IMG/VR virus record: IMGVR_UViG_3300008117_003597
Span: 1-24,630 of that record
Source: a virus
DNA: 24,630 bases
Direction: 5' to 3' (one strand)
In this document: in pieces, positions 13,672 through 21,608 of the stretch
Layout of the letters: every line of letters starts with the position of its first letter
Position numbering within the stretch: position 1 is the stretch's first letter
The notes under the pieces: model-generated
Told to the model about the DNA's origin: nothing
Database searches by the model: none
The model's input: only the letters and a program-made list of their open reading frames with translations
Program-made: the position numbers and the translations under genes

Positions 13672-14459
13672 ATTACTGGCACCTCAAATAACTCTATCTG
13701 TACTGTACCAAGCTTGGCATCTTTTGCAAAACACTCTTTCTTTACTGGACAGTATGTACATGGCATTTTTGATTTTGTGGCACCTGAAGGTCTCATTGGA
13801 AGATCACCGCTCTGAAAATTATCCCAAACTTCTTGCATCCAAATAAATGTATCCTCAATAATTTTTTTATTTTTATCATTCATTGATACTGGTATTATTA
13901 AAATTTCTTGTGTATTTTTATTTTCATAAAGAAAGAATCCTTCTTTAGCATTCTTTAATTTCATATAGGTCAAAAGCTGAAGCATATGATTGGGGGAAGA
14001 CTTCATTTCAGCCTGCCTAGCATCCCATACTTCTTGCTTAGCTGTTTTAATTTCTCCGATTACGGTCTCTCCATCATAGCTCATAATTAGATCTATGAAT
14101 CCCCTGATTGGAGGATAATCATTAATTATTTCTTCTTCTTCTGATACAAATTCTGGCATTGTTGCTATGAGCTTTTGCAGTCTTTCATGAGCTTGGGTTC
14201 CTTGTGCCATATTAGCAACTGCGACAGCATCGTTATCATCAATAAACATCGCACCACTAAATGCCATATACCAATATCTGGGGCATCTTCCGTGTCCATA
14301 ACCAAGCGAGCTTGGGCTAAAAGATTTTTTAGTCATCTCTCCATCTGCACGTTTTGTATTTCGATATGACTCATCGAGCAACTCGGCAAATCTTTCTGGG
14401 TCAAAGTGTTTCCCTGTATGCTTTTTAAATTTAAGATTCTTTACTATATCTCTACCCAT
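13668..14459 (-). CDS. Cas4/RecB-like exonuclease with iron-sulfur cysteines
   Basis: A 263-residue PD-(D/E)XK nuclease. The nuclease core runs through GTQAHERL (87-94, H91), GFIDLIM (120-126, D122) and GEIKTA (135-140, E136 and K138), then QLLTYM (161-166). Four cysteines, C59 in RCPRYWY and C234, C237 and C243 in CTYCPVKKEC, match the cluster-binding cysteines of Cas4 and AddB-type nucleases. It would resect DNA ends for RecA-mediated recombination. No CRISPR repeats or Cas1/Cas2 are present, so a phage recombination role is preferred over an immunity role. Confidence 0.88.
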   Translation of the reverse strand: MGRDIVKNLKFKKHTGKHFDPERFAELLDESYRNTKRADGEMTKKSFSPSSLGYGHGRCPRYWYMAFSGAMFIDDNDAVAVANMAQGTQAHERLQKLIATMPEFVSEEEEIINDYPPIRGFIDLIMSYDGETVIGEIKTAKQEVWDARQAEMKSSPNHMLQLLTYMKLKNAKEGFFLYENKNTQEILIIPVSMNDKNKKIIEDTFIWMQEVWDNFQSGDLPMRPSGATKSKMPCTYCPVKKECFAKDAKLGTVQIELFEVPVI

Positions 14460-14797
14460 TATGAATTGTACCTAACGACATACTTGAGTGCATCTACAAG
14501 TTTGTCTATAGACTCCTTTAGAGAATAGTACACATTCTTTTTATTGTTATTTATAGTTCCAGCCTTATCTTTAGCTATTGTAGAATAATATGAGGCAAGT
14601 ACAGCAAATTTTGTAGACATTGCCTGCAACTCCATTATAAGCATTGGAGATTTAGCGGAGGGAACATCGGGATTCATAAGTAATTTTACAACAATAGCCA
14701 GAGCTTTATCTAAGTGTTCGTCCTTCATAAACTCATGAAGATCGTTGAACTCTGTGATGTCGCTAATAAGCTCTAATGTATTTTTATCCTCTGTCAT
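14459..14797 (-). CDS. Conserved-looking phage protein of unknown function
   Basis: A 112-residue, mostly helical protein that I do not recognise as a named family. The N-terminal half is acidic. The middle, LIMELQAMSTKFAVLASYY (53-71), is a regular helix without charged gaps. The C-terminal part, NNKKNVYYSLKESIDKLVDAL, reads as a second helix pair. No cysteine, metal or nucleotide motif is visible. Its stop overlaps the Cas4-like start (TAATG) and its start overlaps the 34-residue membrane protein by 14 bases. This suggests a partner role in end processing, but that is position only. Confidence 0.7.
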   Translation of the reverse strand: MTEDKNTLELISDITEFNDLHEFMKDEHLDKALAIVVKLLMNPDVPSAKSPMLIMELQAMSTKFAVLASYYSTIAKDKAGTINNNKKNVYYSLKESIDKLVDALKYVVRYNS

Positions 14798-14888
14798 TAG
14801 TAATTACCTTATCGATTTTAAACACAAAGTAATATGTAACTCCGCCAAAAACATATCCCACCAATAATCCAAATAAAAAATTAATCAC
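14784..14888 (-). CDS. 34-residue single-pass membrane protein
   Basis: A very short frame that fills the gap between two genes. The GTG start at 14888 has GGGAGG six bases upstream, the right spacing, and this site lies in the end of the preceding nuclease gene. The product begins INFLFGLLVGYVFGGVTYYF, a glycine-containing hydrophobic span of about 20 residues, followed by a polar tail (KIDKVITNDRG). It would insert as one membrane helix. It could be a holin-like or accessory peptide, although it lies among recombination genes. Function is unknown. Confidence 0.65.
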   Translation of the reverse strand: MINFLFGLLVGYVFGGVTYYFVFKIDKVITNDRG

Positions 14889-15186
14889 GATTTTCCTCCC
14901 AAAATTGGATCAGTTCCTCTAAAACTGCCCACTCAATTATACCAAGTCGTACCTTGGAATCTGTTCCAACTATAATTTTTAATGCTGGATGCATATCCCT
15001 ACTTACTCTAAATGTATCTGTACATATTTTTGACCACACATCTTTATTTAAAGTAAATGATTTGCTTGCTTCTTTATAATCTACTACAAAACTTTTCCAT
15101 TTTGCATCACCCTTTTGATAGTCACCACGACCACTATTTTTTTGTGCCTTGGCCCCATCTCTTTTTACTTCTGATCTTTCTGACAT
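14881..15186 (-). CDS. Small PD-(D/E)XK-like nuclease (putative)
   Basis: A 101-residue protein with a basic N-terminus (RSEVKRDGAKAQKNSGRGD) and a core GDAKWKSFVVDYKEA. There D27 and D36-x-K38 could form a compact PD-(D/E)XK active site, followed by a helix around FTLNKDVWSKI and a strand PALKIIVG. Compact phage nucleases and resolvase-like proteins have this layout. The location between RecA and the Cas4-like gene supports a DNA-processing role. It could equally be a non-catalytic DNA-binding protein. It overlaps the zinc ribbon stop by one base. Confidence 0.55.
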   Translation of the reverse strand: MSERSEVKRDGAKAQKNSGRGDYQKGDAKWKSFVVDYKEASKSFTLNKDVWSKICTDTFRVSRDMHPALKIIVGTDSKVRLGIIEWAVLEELIQFWEENRD

Positions 15187-15374
15187 TACTGAACCCTATA
15201 TTGATTATCATGTCCTTCTGGACACTTCCATGTCATTGTTAGCGTGTTTGGATCCCAAAATGCTTCTTCTGCATCCTTATCACATTTAGAGCATGGTTTT
15301 AGTCCACTTATTTTTTCAAGACCTTCTTTATGAAGAATTTCTGGTCTATTAAAAAATTCATTAAGATTTGGCAT
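15186..15374 (-). CDS. Small zinc ribbon protein
   Basis: A 62-residue protein with CSKC (C28, C31), then about 18 residues of beta hairpin (AFWDPNTLTMTWKC), then CPEGH (C51, H55). This gives a likely CCCH zinc ribbon. The N-terminal 25 residues are helical. It starts inside the end of recA (14-base overlap) and is followed by the small nuclease with a one-base overlap, so it is likely a recombination cofactor or DNA-binding subunit. No specific family is recognised. Confidence 0.72.
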   Translation of the reverse strand: MPNLNEFFNRPEILHKEGLEKISGLKPCSKCDKDAEEAFWDPNTLTMTWKCPEGHDNQYRVQ

Positions 15375-16365
15375 TTATTTCTCCAATCAAGCTGTCTACA
15401 ACATTTGGATTTTCTCTTAAATATGCTACAGCCTTTGCACGTCCTTGAAAACGCTCTCCATTTATTGTATACCATGCACCACCCTTTTCAATAATCCCAT
15501 ACATTTCAGCAACATCAAGTGTCTCACCAACACTGTCTACCCCCAAAGAATCCCCTTGGTAGTAGAAGTCATACTGCCCCGATAAATTTGGGGGGCTTGT
15601 TTTGCTGTAATCAACAATCCAATTAACTGGTCTTCCGACTCTTTGTTCGATAATTTTGTCGCCAACCTTAATGCCAGCTTTAATAGCATTAGCCTCAGCC
15701 TCAGAAGACCAAAGCTTAACGACTGTTGAGGAGAAGAACTTGACAGCCATTCCGCCTGTGGGGATGTGACTAGCATGCATAGATCCAAACTGATTTCGTT
15801 GTTGTGAGATGAGAACAAGTAGTGTGTTTTTGTTTGCATAGTTTAACATTTTGACTGCGTGGGTCATATCCTTTGCTTCAGCGCCGATTTGCTTGGTATC
15901 TTGCAAATCCTTCATTTCATTTCCATCTTTTTCAAAGTAAATTGCTGGGAGCAGTGCTGATATAGAATCAACTACTATTAAATCAACTCCAGCATCCATT
16001 AGTTTTGTTGCAACATCAACCATATCATTAACAGTTTTGGCTGGAGAATAAATTAATTTAGAAGAATCTACTCCCAAAACTTCTGCCCATGCTTGATCAT
16101 AAGATGCCTCAGCATCTATCCAGGCACATGTTTTGCCATCTTTTTGAGCCATGGCTATCATCTGTAAGCAAAAAGATGACTTACCAGCAGACTTATTTCC
16201 CCAAACAAGAACTTGTCTCCCATAGGCAAACCCGCCCTTTAGTGCGTCTGTTAAACCAATACTGGGAGTCTTTTGCTTTTCAATATGAATATCTTGTGCG
16301 GACTGAACCCTTGCTCTTGTTTTTGGATCTAGCTTTGCTAATATTTCATCTAATACGAGTGTCAT
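15361..16365 (-). CDS. recA: RecA/UvsX-type recombinase
   Basis: A 334-residue ATP-dependent strand-exchange protein. Walker A is GNKSAGKSS (56-64). IDAEASYD (83-90) carries the catalytic glutamate E86, and Walker B is LIVVDS (129-134). ISQQRNQFGSMH corresponds to the glutamine switch before DNA-binding loop L2. It is slightly shorter than bacterial RecA (about 350). The C-terminal domain is retained (GERFQGRAKAVAYLREN). Together with the Cas4-like exonuclease and RuvC it would drive recombination-dependent replication and repair. An extended -10 with a plausible -35 lies just upstream, so this gene probably opens the recombination operon. Confidence 0.95.
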   Translation of the reverse strand: MTLVLDEILAKLDPKTRARVQSAQDIHIEKQKTPSIGLTDALKGGFAYGRQVLVWGNKSAGKSSFCLQMIAMAQKDGKTCAWIDAEASYDQAWAEVLGVDSSKLIYSPAKTVNDMVDVATKLMDAGVDLIVVDSISALLPAIYFEKDGNEMKDLQDTKQIGAEAKDMTHAVKMLNYANKNTLLVLISQQRNQFGSMHASHIPTGGMAVKFFSSTVVKLWSSEAEANAIKAGIKVGDKIIEQRVGRPVNWIVDYSKTSPPNLSGQYDFYYQGDSLGVDSVGETLDVAEMYGIIEKGGAWYTINGERFQGRAKAVAYLRENPNVVDSLIGEINAKS

Positions 16366-16389
16366 ATGTACTCTTTCTGTTATCTCTCT

Positions 16390-16418
16390 ATTATATCATT
16401 AAAACAAATTGCCGTGAA
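16390..16418 (-). promoter_or_regulatory. Candidate recA promoter
   Basis: On the minus strand TTCACG (16418-16413), 17 bases, then TATAAT (16395-16390) preceded by TG one base away. The MazG-like stop codon TAA directly abuts the TG. The 15-base string TTAATGATATAATAG is shared exactly with the SSB promoter at 20775-20783. Transcription would start near 16383, 18 bases before the ATG. Confidence 0.65.
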
Positions 16419-16704
16419 GTAGTGGTCTACTATTATTTACTTCCATTTTTTGATAAAGCATTTCATCTAAACTGTCTTCAATAAAAGTGGCATTCATCAT
16501 TGCTGCATATAAATCTAATAGCCTAATTATAATATCAGCCATTTCTTCTACAATTTCTTGACTACCTTTATTTTTTCTAATAGCCTCTAAAACCTCAGTA
16601 ACTTCAGAATGAATTAAAGCTAGCTTATTTCCAATTTTATCGTGATTAATTGGCCCATCCCAAAATCCTTTTTTAATTGCTGTTTCATGTAGTACCGCAG
16701 ACAA
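16399..16704 (-). CDS. MazG-like nucleotide pyrophosphohydrolase
   Basis: A protein of about 101 residues with the all-alpha MazG/dUTPase-like signature. HSEVTEVLEA (residues 32-41) supplies the E-x-x-E pair and EEMADIIIRLLD (53-64) the E-x-x-D pair, which bind magnesium. It would hydrolyse a nucleoside triphosphate to monophosphate, either adjusting precursor pools or removing signalling nucleotides; the exact substrate is unknown. The start is uncertain. The TTG at 16704 lacks a ribosome site, and similarity seems to begin a few residues upstream (LDALSAVLHE). The frame remains open back to an ATT at 16752 just after a TAG. Confidence 0.8.
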   Translation of the reverse strand: MSAVLHETAIKKGFWDGPINHDKIGNKLALIHSEVTEVLEAIRKNKGSQEIVEEMADIIIRLLDLYAAMMNATFIEDSLDEMLYQKMEVNNSRPLLHGNLF

Positions 16705-16727
16705 TGCATCTAAGCCATACTGAGAAA

Positions 16728-16913
16728 CTAACCTATCTTCATTATTCGAAATCTATCAGAATCATATGTTACTTTCATTTCTCTATTTTCTTGATTTGAA
16801 TCTAAAAATGTAATTACTGGTACATTTATCTCTTTAAGGGTTGCTAAAATAGAAACCAATATATTACTGAGATTCATTCCTTCTATAAGTTGCTCTGGGT
16901 TATTGCTTGTCAT
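16728..16913 (-). CDS. Small unknown protein after DnaE
   Basis: A 61-residue protein whose ATG overlaps the DnaE stop (ATGA) and has AAAGGAG five bases upstream, so translation is well supported. The first half is helical (NLSNILVSILATLKEI). The second half is a strand-rich segment, VPVITFLDS then REMKVTYDSDRFRIMKI, that looks like a small alpha/beta fold. No catalytic residues are recognised. Co-translation with the polymerase suggests a replication accessory role, but this is inference. Confidence 0.68.
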   Translation of the reverse strand: MTSNNPEQLIEGMNLSNILVSILATLKEINVPVITFLDSNQENREMKVTYDSDRFRIMKIG

Positions 16914-19900
16914 ATTATCTCCTTTATATTTAATGTGCCATCATCTAATTTAGATAGCACTACCTTACACTTCATTCCTTCACGCAATTTAGCAAGTGTC
17001 ATCTTGTACATGGTAGGGAAGGCAATTGCTCTAATTAATTCTTTATCCTTATTTGCAAACACTATGTGGCTCATCATTTTACCCGCCTTTGTTTTAAATG
17101 GGGTAAAGTTAATAACCATATATTCATCTTCTTCTAAGTCATATTCTTTTCTGTAAAGATAATCCACAAAAAGATCTGAGCCGTTTGGATCTATATCTTT
17201 AATATTTTTAACCATACCAAACATTACAAATGAGCCTAGGTCATCAAAATCTTCAATTGGTCTTGCCTGTGCTTTAATTCTTGGGGGTATGCCCTCTAGA
17301 TTAAATGTTGGTATACCAAGATACTCATAGTAATTATCTTTTTCATTTCCAGATCTTGGGTTATCTTCAAAAGCTGCCCCTCCGATTGCATTAAGTGCGT
17401 CTATCGCCCTGCTATTAATACCACTTCCCTTTTTAGAAGCTTTAGAAATTAAATCAGCATAGTCTTTAAATGGACGTTGTGCCATAAGCTTATTTGCAAT
17501 ATTATCTGATATGAATTTAACTTCCGCTAAACCAAATCTAATTCCCTCATCTTGCAAGGAAAAGTATATGTCTGACTCGTTGACGTGTGGCAGCATTATT
17601 CGAAGCCCAAGTCTTTTTGCTTCGATTAAATATTCCGTCCTAGCATCTTTATCATTTTCGTTTTTAAGGATTGAAAACATAAACTCAAGAGGATAATAAG
17701 TCTTAAGCCAAGCAGTATAATAAGAAAGCATGGAGTAAGCAACAGCATGAGAGCGATTAAAAGAATACCCAGCATGCGCTTCAAAATCATGCCAAAGCTC
17801 TGCCGCTTTCTTTTCTGAGATATGCTCAGAAGCCCCGCTAATAAACTTATCCTTGAACTGGTCGAACTCTTTTGCATCTTTCTTTTTACCAATGATCTTG
17901 CGAACCTTATCGGCTTCTGACCAAGACATCCCTCCTAAATATACACAGGCTTGCATAACCTGCTCCTGATAAATAATAACACCATATGTATTCTCGGTAA
18001 AGTCTTTCATTAATACATGGCTATAGTCTACTGCTTCTCTACCATTTTTACGATCAATATACGAAGCGCCTACAGTATTCATTGCTCCTGGTCTTACTAG
18101 GGCATTTGAGGCAACCAAATCTTCAAACTTATCTACACCCATTTTCATAAGAAGATTTGTATATGGCGTTGCTTCTGCCTGAAATACACCTTTGGTGTAT
18201 CCTTCGCTTAACATTTGATAAACTTTTGGATCGTCCATAGTTAATTCTGAAAGATTAATCTGCTTTCCAGATCTCTTTTTAATCGATCCCAATGTATCTG
18301 ATATAACAGAAAGTGTTTTTAATCCTAGTGCATCAAGCTTAATCAAACCAATATCTGCAACAGTATCCATATCGTATGCTACAACTGGAATACGTCCAGA
18401 GACTTTATCTTGTGCGTCTTCACGAGATTCAACTGGAGCATACTTTCTTAGATCATCTTTTGCCACAACAACTCCTGCAGCATGAACACCTACAGATCTA
18501 ATTCTGCCACGCAGTCTTTCTGCTAGCCACACAACTTCTGGGTACTTAGCTCTGAATTCTTTTGTATTCGGCGAACTTAAAAAGTCTTCGAATGTGTCAA
18601 TTTGTTTTGTTGCACGATTTACCTCTTGAAGGGGAACCATAAATACACGAGCAGCATCTCTAATTACACCCTTATCTTTAAAGTATGTGTATGTAGAAAT
18701 AGAAGCAACATGCTTAAACTTACCCTTTAAGTAATCTTTTACTTCCTTACGGCGTCTATCCTCAAAGTCTGTGTCAATATCTGGAAAATCATTTCGCTCT
18801 GGATTAATAAATCTAAAAAACAATAGGTTATATTTAATTGGGTCTACATCTGTAATTCCTAGGGCATAGCAAACTAATGATCCCGCTGCAGAACCACGTC
18901 CTGGACCAACTCTAATTCCAGATTCTTTTGCCCAATTAATCATATCACCAACAACTAAAAAGTATGAGGCAAAGTTTTTAGAAGCAATAACCGATAACTC
19001 TTCTTCTAGCCTATCCATATAAATTGGGTCTGAAGCCTTCTGAAGGCTCTCTAAGCCCTTTACGGCCAGTGATCTTAGTCTTTCATCAGCATCTGTTTTT
19101 GGAACTGGCAGAAGGTCAAGGCCCTGATTAAAATCATAATCTCCAACCTTATTAGCAATCTCCATTGTATTTTCATATATATCAGTTCTAGTTATATTAG
19201 ATTTGTTAAAGTCTGACTCAATCTCAGATCTAGTTTGAATAAACAAATTGTAGTCTTGAAAAGATATTCTTCTGTCTGGATATAAATAATTAAACCTATC
19301 CAACATATTCTTCATATTTTTAGACATATCAAAATCTATATCTTTATCTGCCTTGGGTGATGTAGATAAGATTAATAAGGCTTCCTCAAGGATTCGATCT
19401 TCTTCTTTGGCAAAGTGTGCGTCTCCCGTTGCCACCGCTTTAATTCCAAGCTCATCAGCCAGCTCTAGTAATTTTGAGTTTATTTCTGCTGGGTTGTGAG
19501 ATTGAACCTCAACATAAAAATCTTCGTGAAAAGTTTGCTTAAAGTCTTTGAGTATAAGCTTTGCTTCTGAGAATTCCTGACGTTCAATAGATTTGCTAAT
19601 AAGCCCATTGAGACATCCAGACAATACAATAATGCCTTCCGCATATTCTTTTAACACCTCTCTGTCAATACGTGGCTTATGATAAAAGCCTTCGTTCCAT
19701 GCAATTTCTTGCAGGGCATTTATGTTTTCTAAACCCTTTTTATTTTTAGCCAAAAGAATAATATGGTTATAGGCCTGAATAGATTTATCTGTTTTAGACG
19801 ACCTATCAAATCTGTCTGTCGGAGATATGTACGCCTCAACGCCTAAGATTGGCTTAATTCCTAATTCTTTTGCTGCGATCTGCATTTCACGATGTGAAGA

Positions 19901-20032
19901 AAGTGTTCCATGATCTGTGATTGCAATCGCAGTTTGTCCAGCATCCAATGCTGCTTGGCATAGCTCGGCAGGAGAATTAAGGCCATCCATCAATGAGTAG
20001 TATGAATGAACATGCAAATGTGTGAATGACAT
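16910..20032 (-). CDS. dnaE: DNA polymerase III alpha subunit (DnaE type)
   Basis: A 1040-residue C-family replicative polymerase. The PHP domain opens with FTHLHVHSYYSLMDG (3-17; H5, H7, H9) and TDHGT (39-43). The palm holds GPGRGSAAGS (376-385) and the catalytic PDIDTDF (417-423), with the third aspartate in KLDALGL (D567). The final 110 residues look like the OB fold (MVKNIKDI, TKAGKMMSHI, and so on). The C-terminal tau-binding region of the 1160-residue E. coli enzyme seems absent. The phage would thus replicate with its own polymerase. GGCGGAG precedes the ATG. Confidence 0.96.
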   Translation of the reverse strand: MSFTHLHVHSYYSLMDGLNSPAELCQAALDAGQTAIAITDHGTLSSHREMQIAAKELGIKPILGVEAYISPTDRFDRSSKTDKSIQAYNHIILLAKNKKGLENINALQEIAWNEGFYHKPRIDREVLKEYAEGIIVLSGCLNGLISKSIERQEFSEAKLILKDFKQTFHEDFYVEVQSHNPAEINSKLLELADELGIKAVATGDAHFAKEEDRILEEALLILSTSPKADKDIDFDMSKNMKNMLDRFNYLYPDRRISFQDYNLFIQTRSEIESDFNKSNITRTDIYENTMEIANKVGDYDFNQGLDLLPVPKTDADERLRSLAVKGLESLQKASDPIYMDRLEEELSVIASKNFASYFLVVGDMINWAKESGIRVGPGRGSAAGSLVCYALGITDVDPIKYNLLFFRFINPERNDFPDIDTDFEDRRRKEVKDYLKGKFKHVASISTYTYFKDKGVIRDAARVFMVPLQEVNRATKQIDTFEDFLSSPNTKEFRAKYPEVVWLAERLRGRIRSVGVHAAGVVVAKDDLRKYAPVESREDAQDKVSGRIPVVAYDMDTVADIGLIKLDALGLKTLSVISDTLGSIKKRSGKQINLSELTMDDPKVYQMLSEGYTKGVFQAEATPYTNLLMKMGVDKFEDLVASNALVRPGAMNTVGASYIDRKNGREAVDYSHVLMKDFTENTYGVIIYQEQVMQACVYLGGMSWSEADKVRKIIGKKKDAKEFDQFKDKFISGASEHISEKKAAELWHDFEAHAGYSFNRSHAVAYSMLSYYTAWLKTYYPLEFMFSILKNENDKDARTEYLIEAKRLGLRIMLPHVNESDIYFSLQDEGIRFGLAEVKFISDNIANKLMAQRPFKDYADLISKASKKGSGINSRAIDALNAIGGAAFEDNPRSGNEKDNYYEYLGIPTFNLEGIPPRIKAQARPIEDFDDLGSFVMFGMVKNIKDIDPNGSDLFVDYLYRKEYDLEEDEYMVINFTPFKTKAGKMMSHIVFANKDKELIRAIAFPTMYKMTLAKLREGMKCKVVLSKLDDGTLNIKEII

Positions 20033-20055
20033 TAATTCTCCGCCTTAACTATTCT

Positions 20056-20730
20056 TTACCAGTCTAAGCTGCTGCTAGTTGCAGAGTTAGATTCTTCTTG
20101 GCTTCCGCCTTCTCCCATATAAAAAGCTTCTTGCTCTGCATAAGGTACATGACGAACTGCTGTCTTTTCAAGATCAAAGAGTTCTAGTGATGAGAAGTCA
20201 AATGCTGACTCGTCTTTTGCTAATGGAATGATTGTATAGCTTGTATCGGTCTTTGTTCCGTTTCGCTTAATTCTCCACATTAGATTTGTGATTGATCCCA
20301 TTTCACCAGCATACTCAATAAGTGTTGGTGTAATTGTTTTACCACTTGTGCCTTGAGAAAGAATTGCAACATATGGCTCTTCTTTTCCATCATCCACCAA
20401 AACATTGATGTATAGACGTGTCTTTGCCTTCCAACCAGCCTTTGGATCCTTACGATGTTGTTCCTGTGCCCAATCACGGCCTTCTGACTCCATTGAATCT
20501 AGAGCTTTACGACGGTAGTCCTTTGGGTTTGTGTGCTCAAGAGCAATGAATCCGCATCCGAGCTTATCATTATATGTAGGTGAGTCTGGATCAAGCTCTT
20601 GAAGGAAGCGAATCTTAACACTTTCTCCATCTTCAATCTTCAGCCAGCGACCTTTATTTTCATCGCCACCACTATATGTTGGCTTATCTAGTGCCTTATT
20701 TAAGTCTTTTAGACCCTTTACTATACTCAT
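20056..20730 (-). CDS. Phage single-stranded DNA-binding protein
   Basis: A 224-residue protein resembling the phage SSB type in which a short N-terminal helix (SIVKGLKDLNKALDKP) is followed by a beta-barrel core. WLKIEDGESVKIRFLQEL (29-46) and ARLYINVLVDD-like strands (TRLYINVLVDDG, 103-114) fit an OB fold. The tail from about residue 205 is Ser/Glu/Gly-rich and ends SSSLDW, like the flexible tails used by SSBs to contact partners. It sits between primase and polymerase, where an SSB is expected. It has its own candidate promoter at 20775-20783, consistent with a need for high expression. The call is by layout and context. Confidence 0.8.
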   Translation of the reverse strand: MSIVKGLKDLNKALDKPTYSGGDENKGRWLKIEDGESVKIRFLQELDPDSPTYNDKLGCGFIALEHTNPKDYRRKALDSMESEGRDWAQEQHRKDPKAGWKAKTRLYINVLVDDGKEEPYVAILSQGTSGKTITPTLIEYAGEMGSITNLMWRIKRNGTKTDTSYTIIPLAKDESAFDFSSLELFDLEKTAVRHVPYAEQEAFYMGEGGSQEESNSATSSSLDW

Positions 20731-20774
20731 TTATTTCTCCTTATAGTTGATGATATATATTCATCTGTTTAACT

Positions 20775-20783
20775 ATTATATCA
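20775..20783 (-). promoter_or_regulatory. Candidate extended -10 promoter for the SSB gene
   Basis: The minus strand reads TGATATAAT immediately after the primase stop codon. Transcription would start near 20768, leaving a leader of about 38 bases that ends in AAGGAG before the ATG at 20730. No strong -35 is present. Confidence 0.6.
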
Positions 20784-21608
20784 TTAATGCCAAGATCTGT
20801 ATTCTATGTCTGACACAGCATTTTTAATACAGTGTTTAATCTCTGCATCAGTCATATCACCAGCATCTTTTGCATCGTGTGGGTATATCTTACCATATTC
20901 ATTGGATGCCCACAAGATGTCTTTCATTCTTAATTTATTAGATATACTCTTTCCTAATTCTCTACCAGCTAAATCTGCATCTGTCATTATTGTTATTCTA
21001 TTAAAATGCCTATTTAATATTTGTTGCTGCTCTGTAGATAAAAATCCTCCTAGTGTAGCAACTACGTTTGGAAAACCTGCCTGATGAACACGAATAGCAT
21101 CAAAGCTAGATTCCACAATTATGACATGATCCCCAATCTTTTTGGCACGATGTATATTAAATAATGTTTTGCTCTTAGGAAGATTAGTACTATTCTTAAA
21201 AGATTTTCCTTCTATTGACCTTCCAACAATTCCTATTGGCATACCATCTGGGCTGTGGACGGGAACGGTAACCATATCCATATTTTCAGAATATCCTAGA
21301 TCAAAATAATCCATAGCCTCATGATTTATTCCACGAGAAATAAAATAGTCCTGCGTTGTGCGTTTAACTAGATCCAATAGAGTACCAGACTCTCCGCATG
21401 AAGGGTTAAAGCAGATGAATGCACCTTTTTCACGGCTTACGCTAAAACTTGATGTATGTCTATTAGAATGAAATGGGCAGTAGCATAGAAAGTCATTAGA
21501 TGTCTCTCCAACAATAGTAAGTCCTATTTCTTTTAGAATTGACTTAATGTGTGCTGGCGAGTACTGCGTGGGATCAACTTCCCTTGTGTTATACCCTCTG
21601 ATTGCCAT
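20784..21608 (-). CDS. DnaG-type primase (zinc finger plus TOPRIM)
   Basis: A 274-residue primase. The CHC2-type zinc finger is CPFH (C44, H47) followed by FNPSC (C66 and C71). The TOPRIM domain has VIIVESSFDAI (162-172; E166), MTDADLAGRE (208-217; D210, D212) and a later acidic DAKDAGD (245-251). It is much shorter than bacterial DnaG (about 580) and has no C-terminal helicase-binding domain, which suits a phage. It would synthesise primers for lagging strands next to the DnaB-like helicase. The start at 21608 overlaps the preceding unknown gene by 76 bases; an in-frame later start is possible. Confidence 0.9.
   Translation of the reverse strand: MAIRGYNTREVDPTQYSPAHIKSILKEIGLTIVGETSNDFLCYCPFHSNRHTSSFSVSREKGAFICFNPSCGESGTLLDLVKRTTQDYFISRGINHEAMDYFDLGYSENMDMVTVPVHSPDGMPIGIVGRSIEGKSFKNSTNLPKSKTLFNIHRAKKIGDHVIIVESSFDAIRVHQAGFPNVVATLGGFLSTEQQQILNRHFNRITIMTDADLAGRELGKSISNKLRMKDILWASNEYGKIYPHDAKDAGDMTDAEIKHCIKNAVSDIEYRSWH

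Noticed and set aside
13668-14459. CRISPR-Cas locus, because of the Cas4-like protein
   Set aside because: No repeat-spacer array and no Cas1, Cas2 or effector gene is present; neighbours are phage recombination genes.
16089-16484. A 131-codon open frame on the plus strand
   Set aside because: It lies antisense to recA and the MazG-like gene, whose motifs are complete. The product has no recognisable features or good ribosome site, so it is a shadow frame.
17626-17892. An 88-codon minus-strand frame within dnaE
   Set aside because: It is an alternative frame inside a fully supported polymerase gene, with no independent ribosome site or motif.
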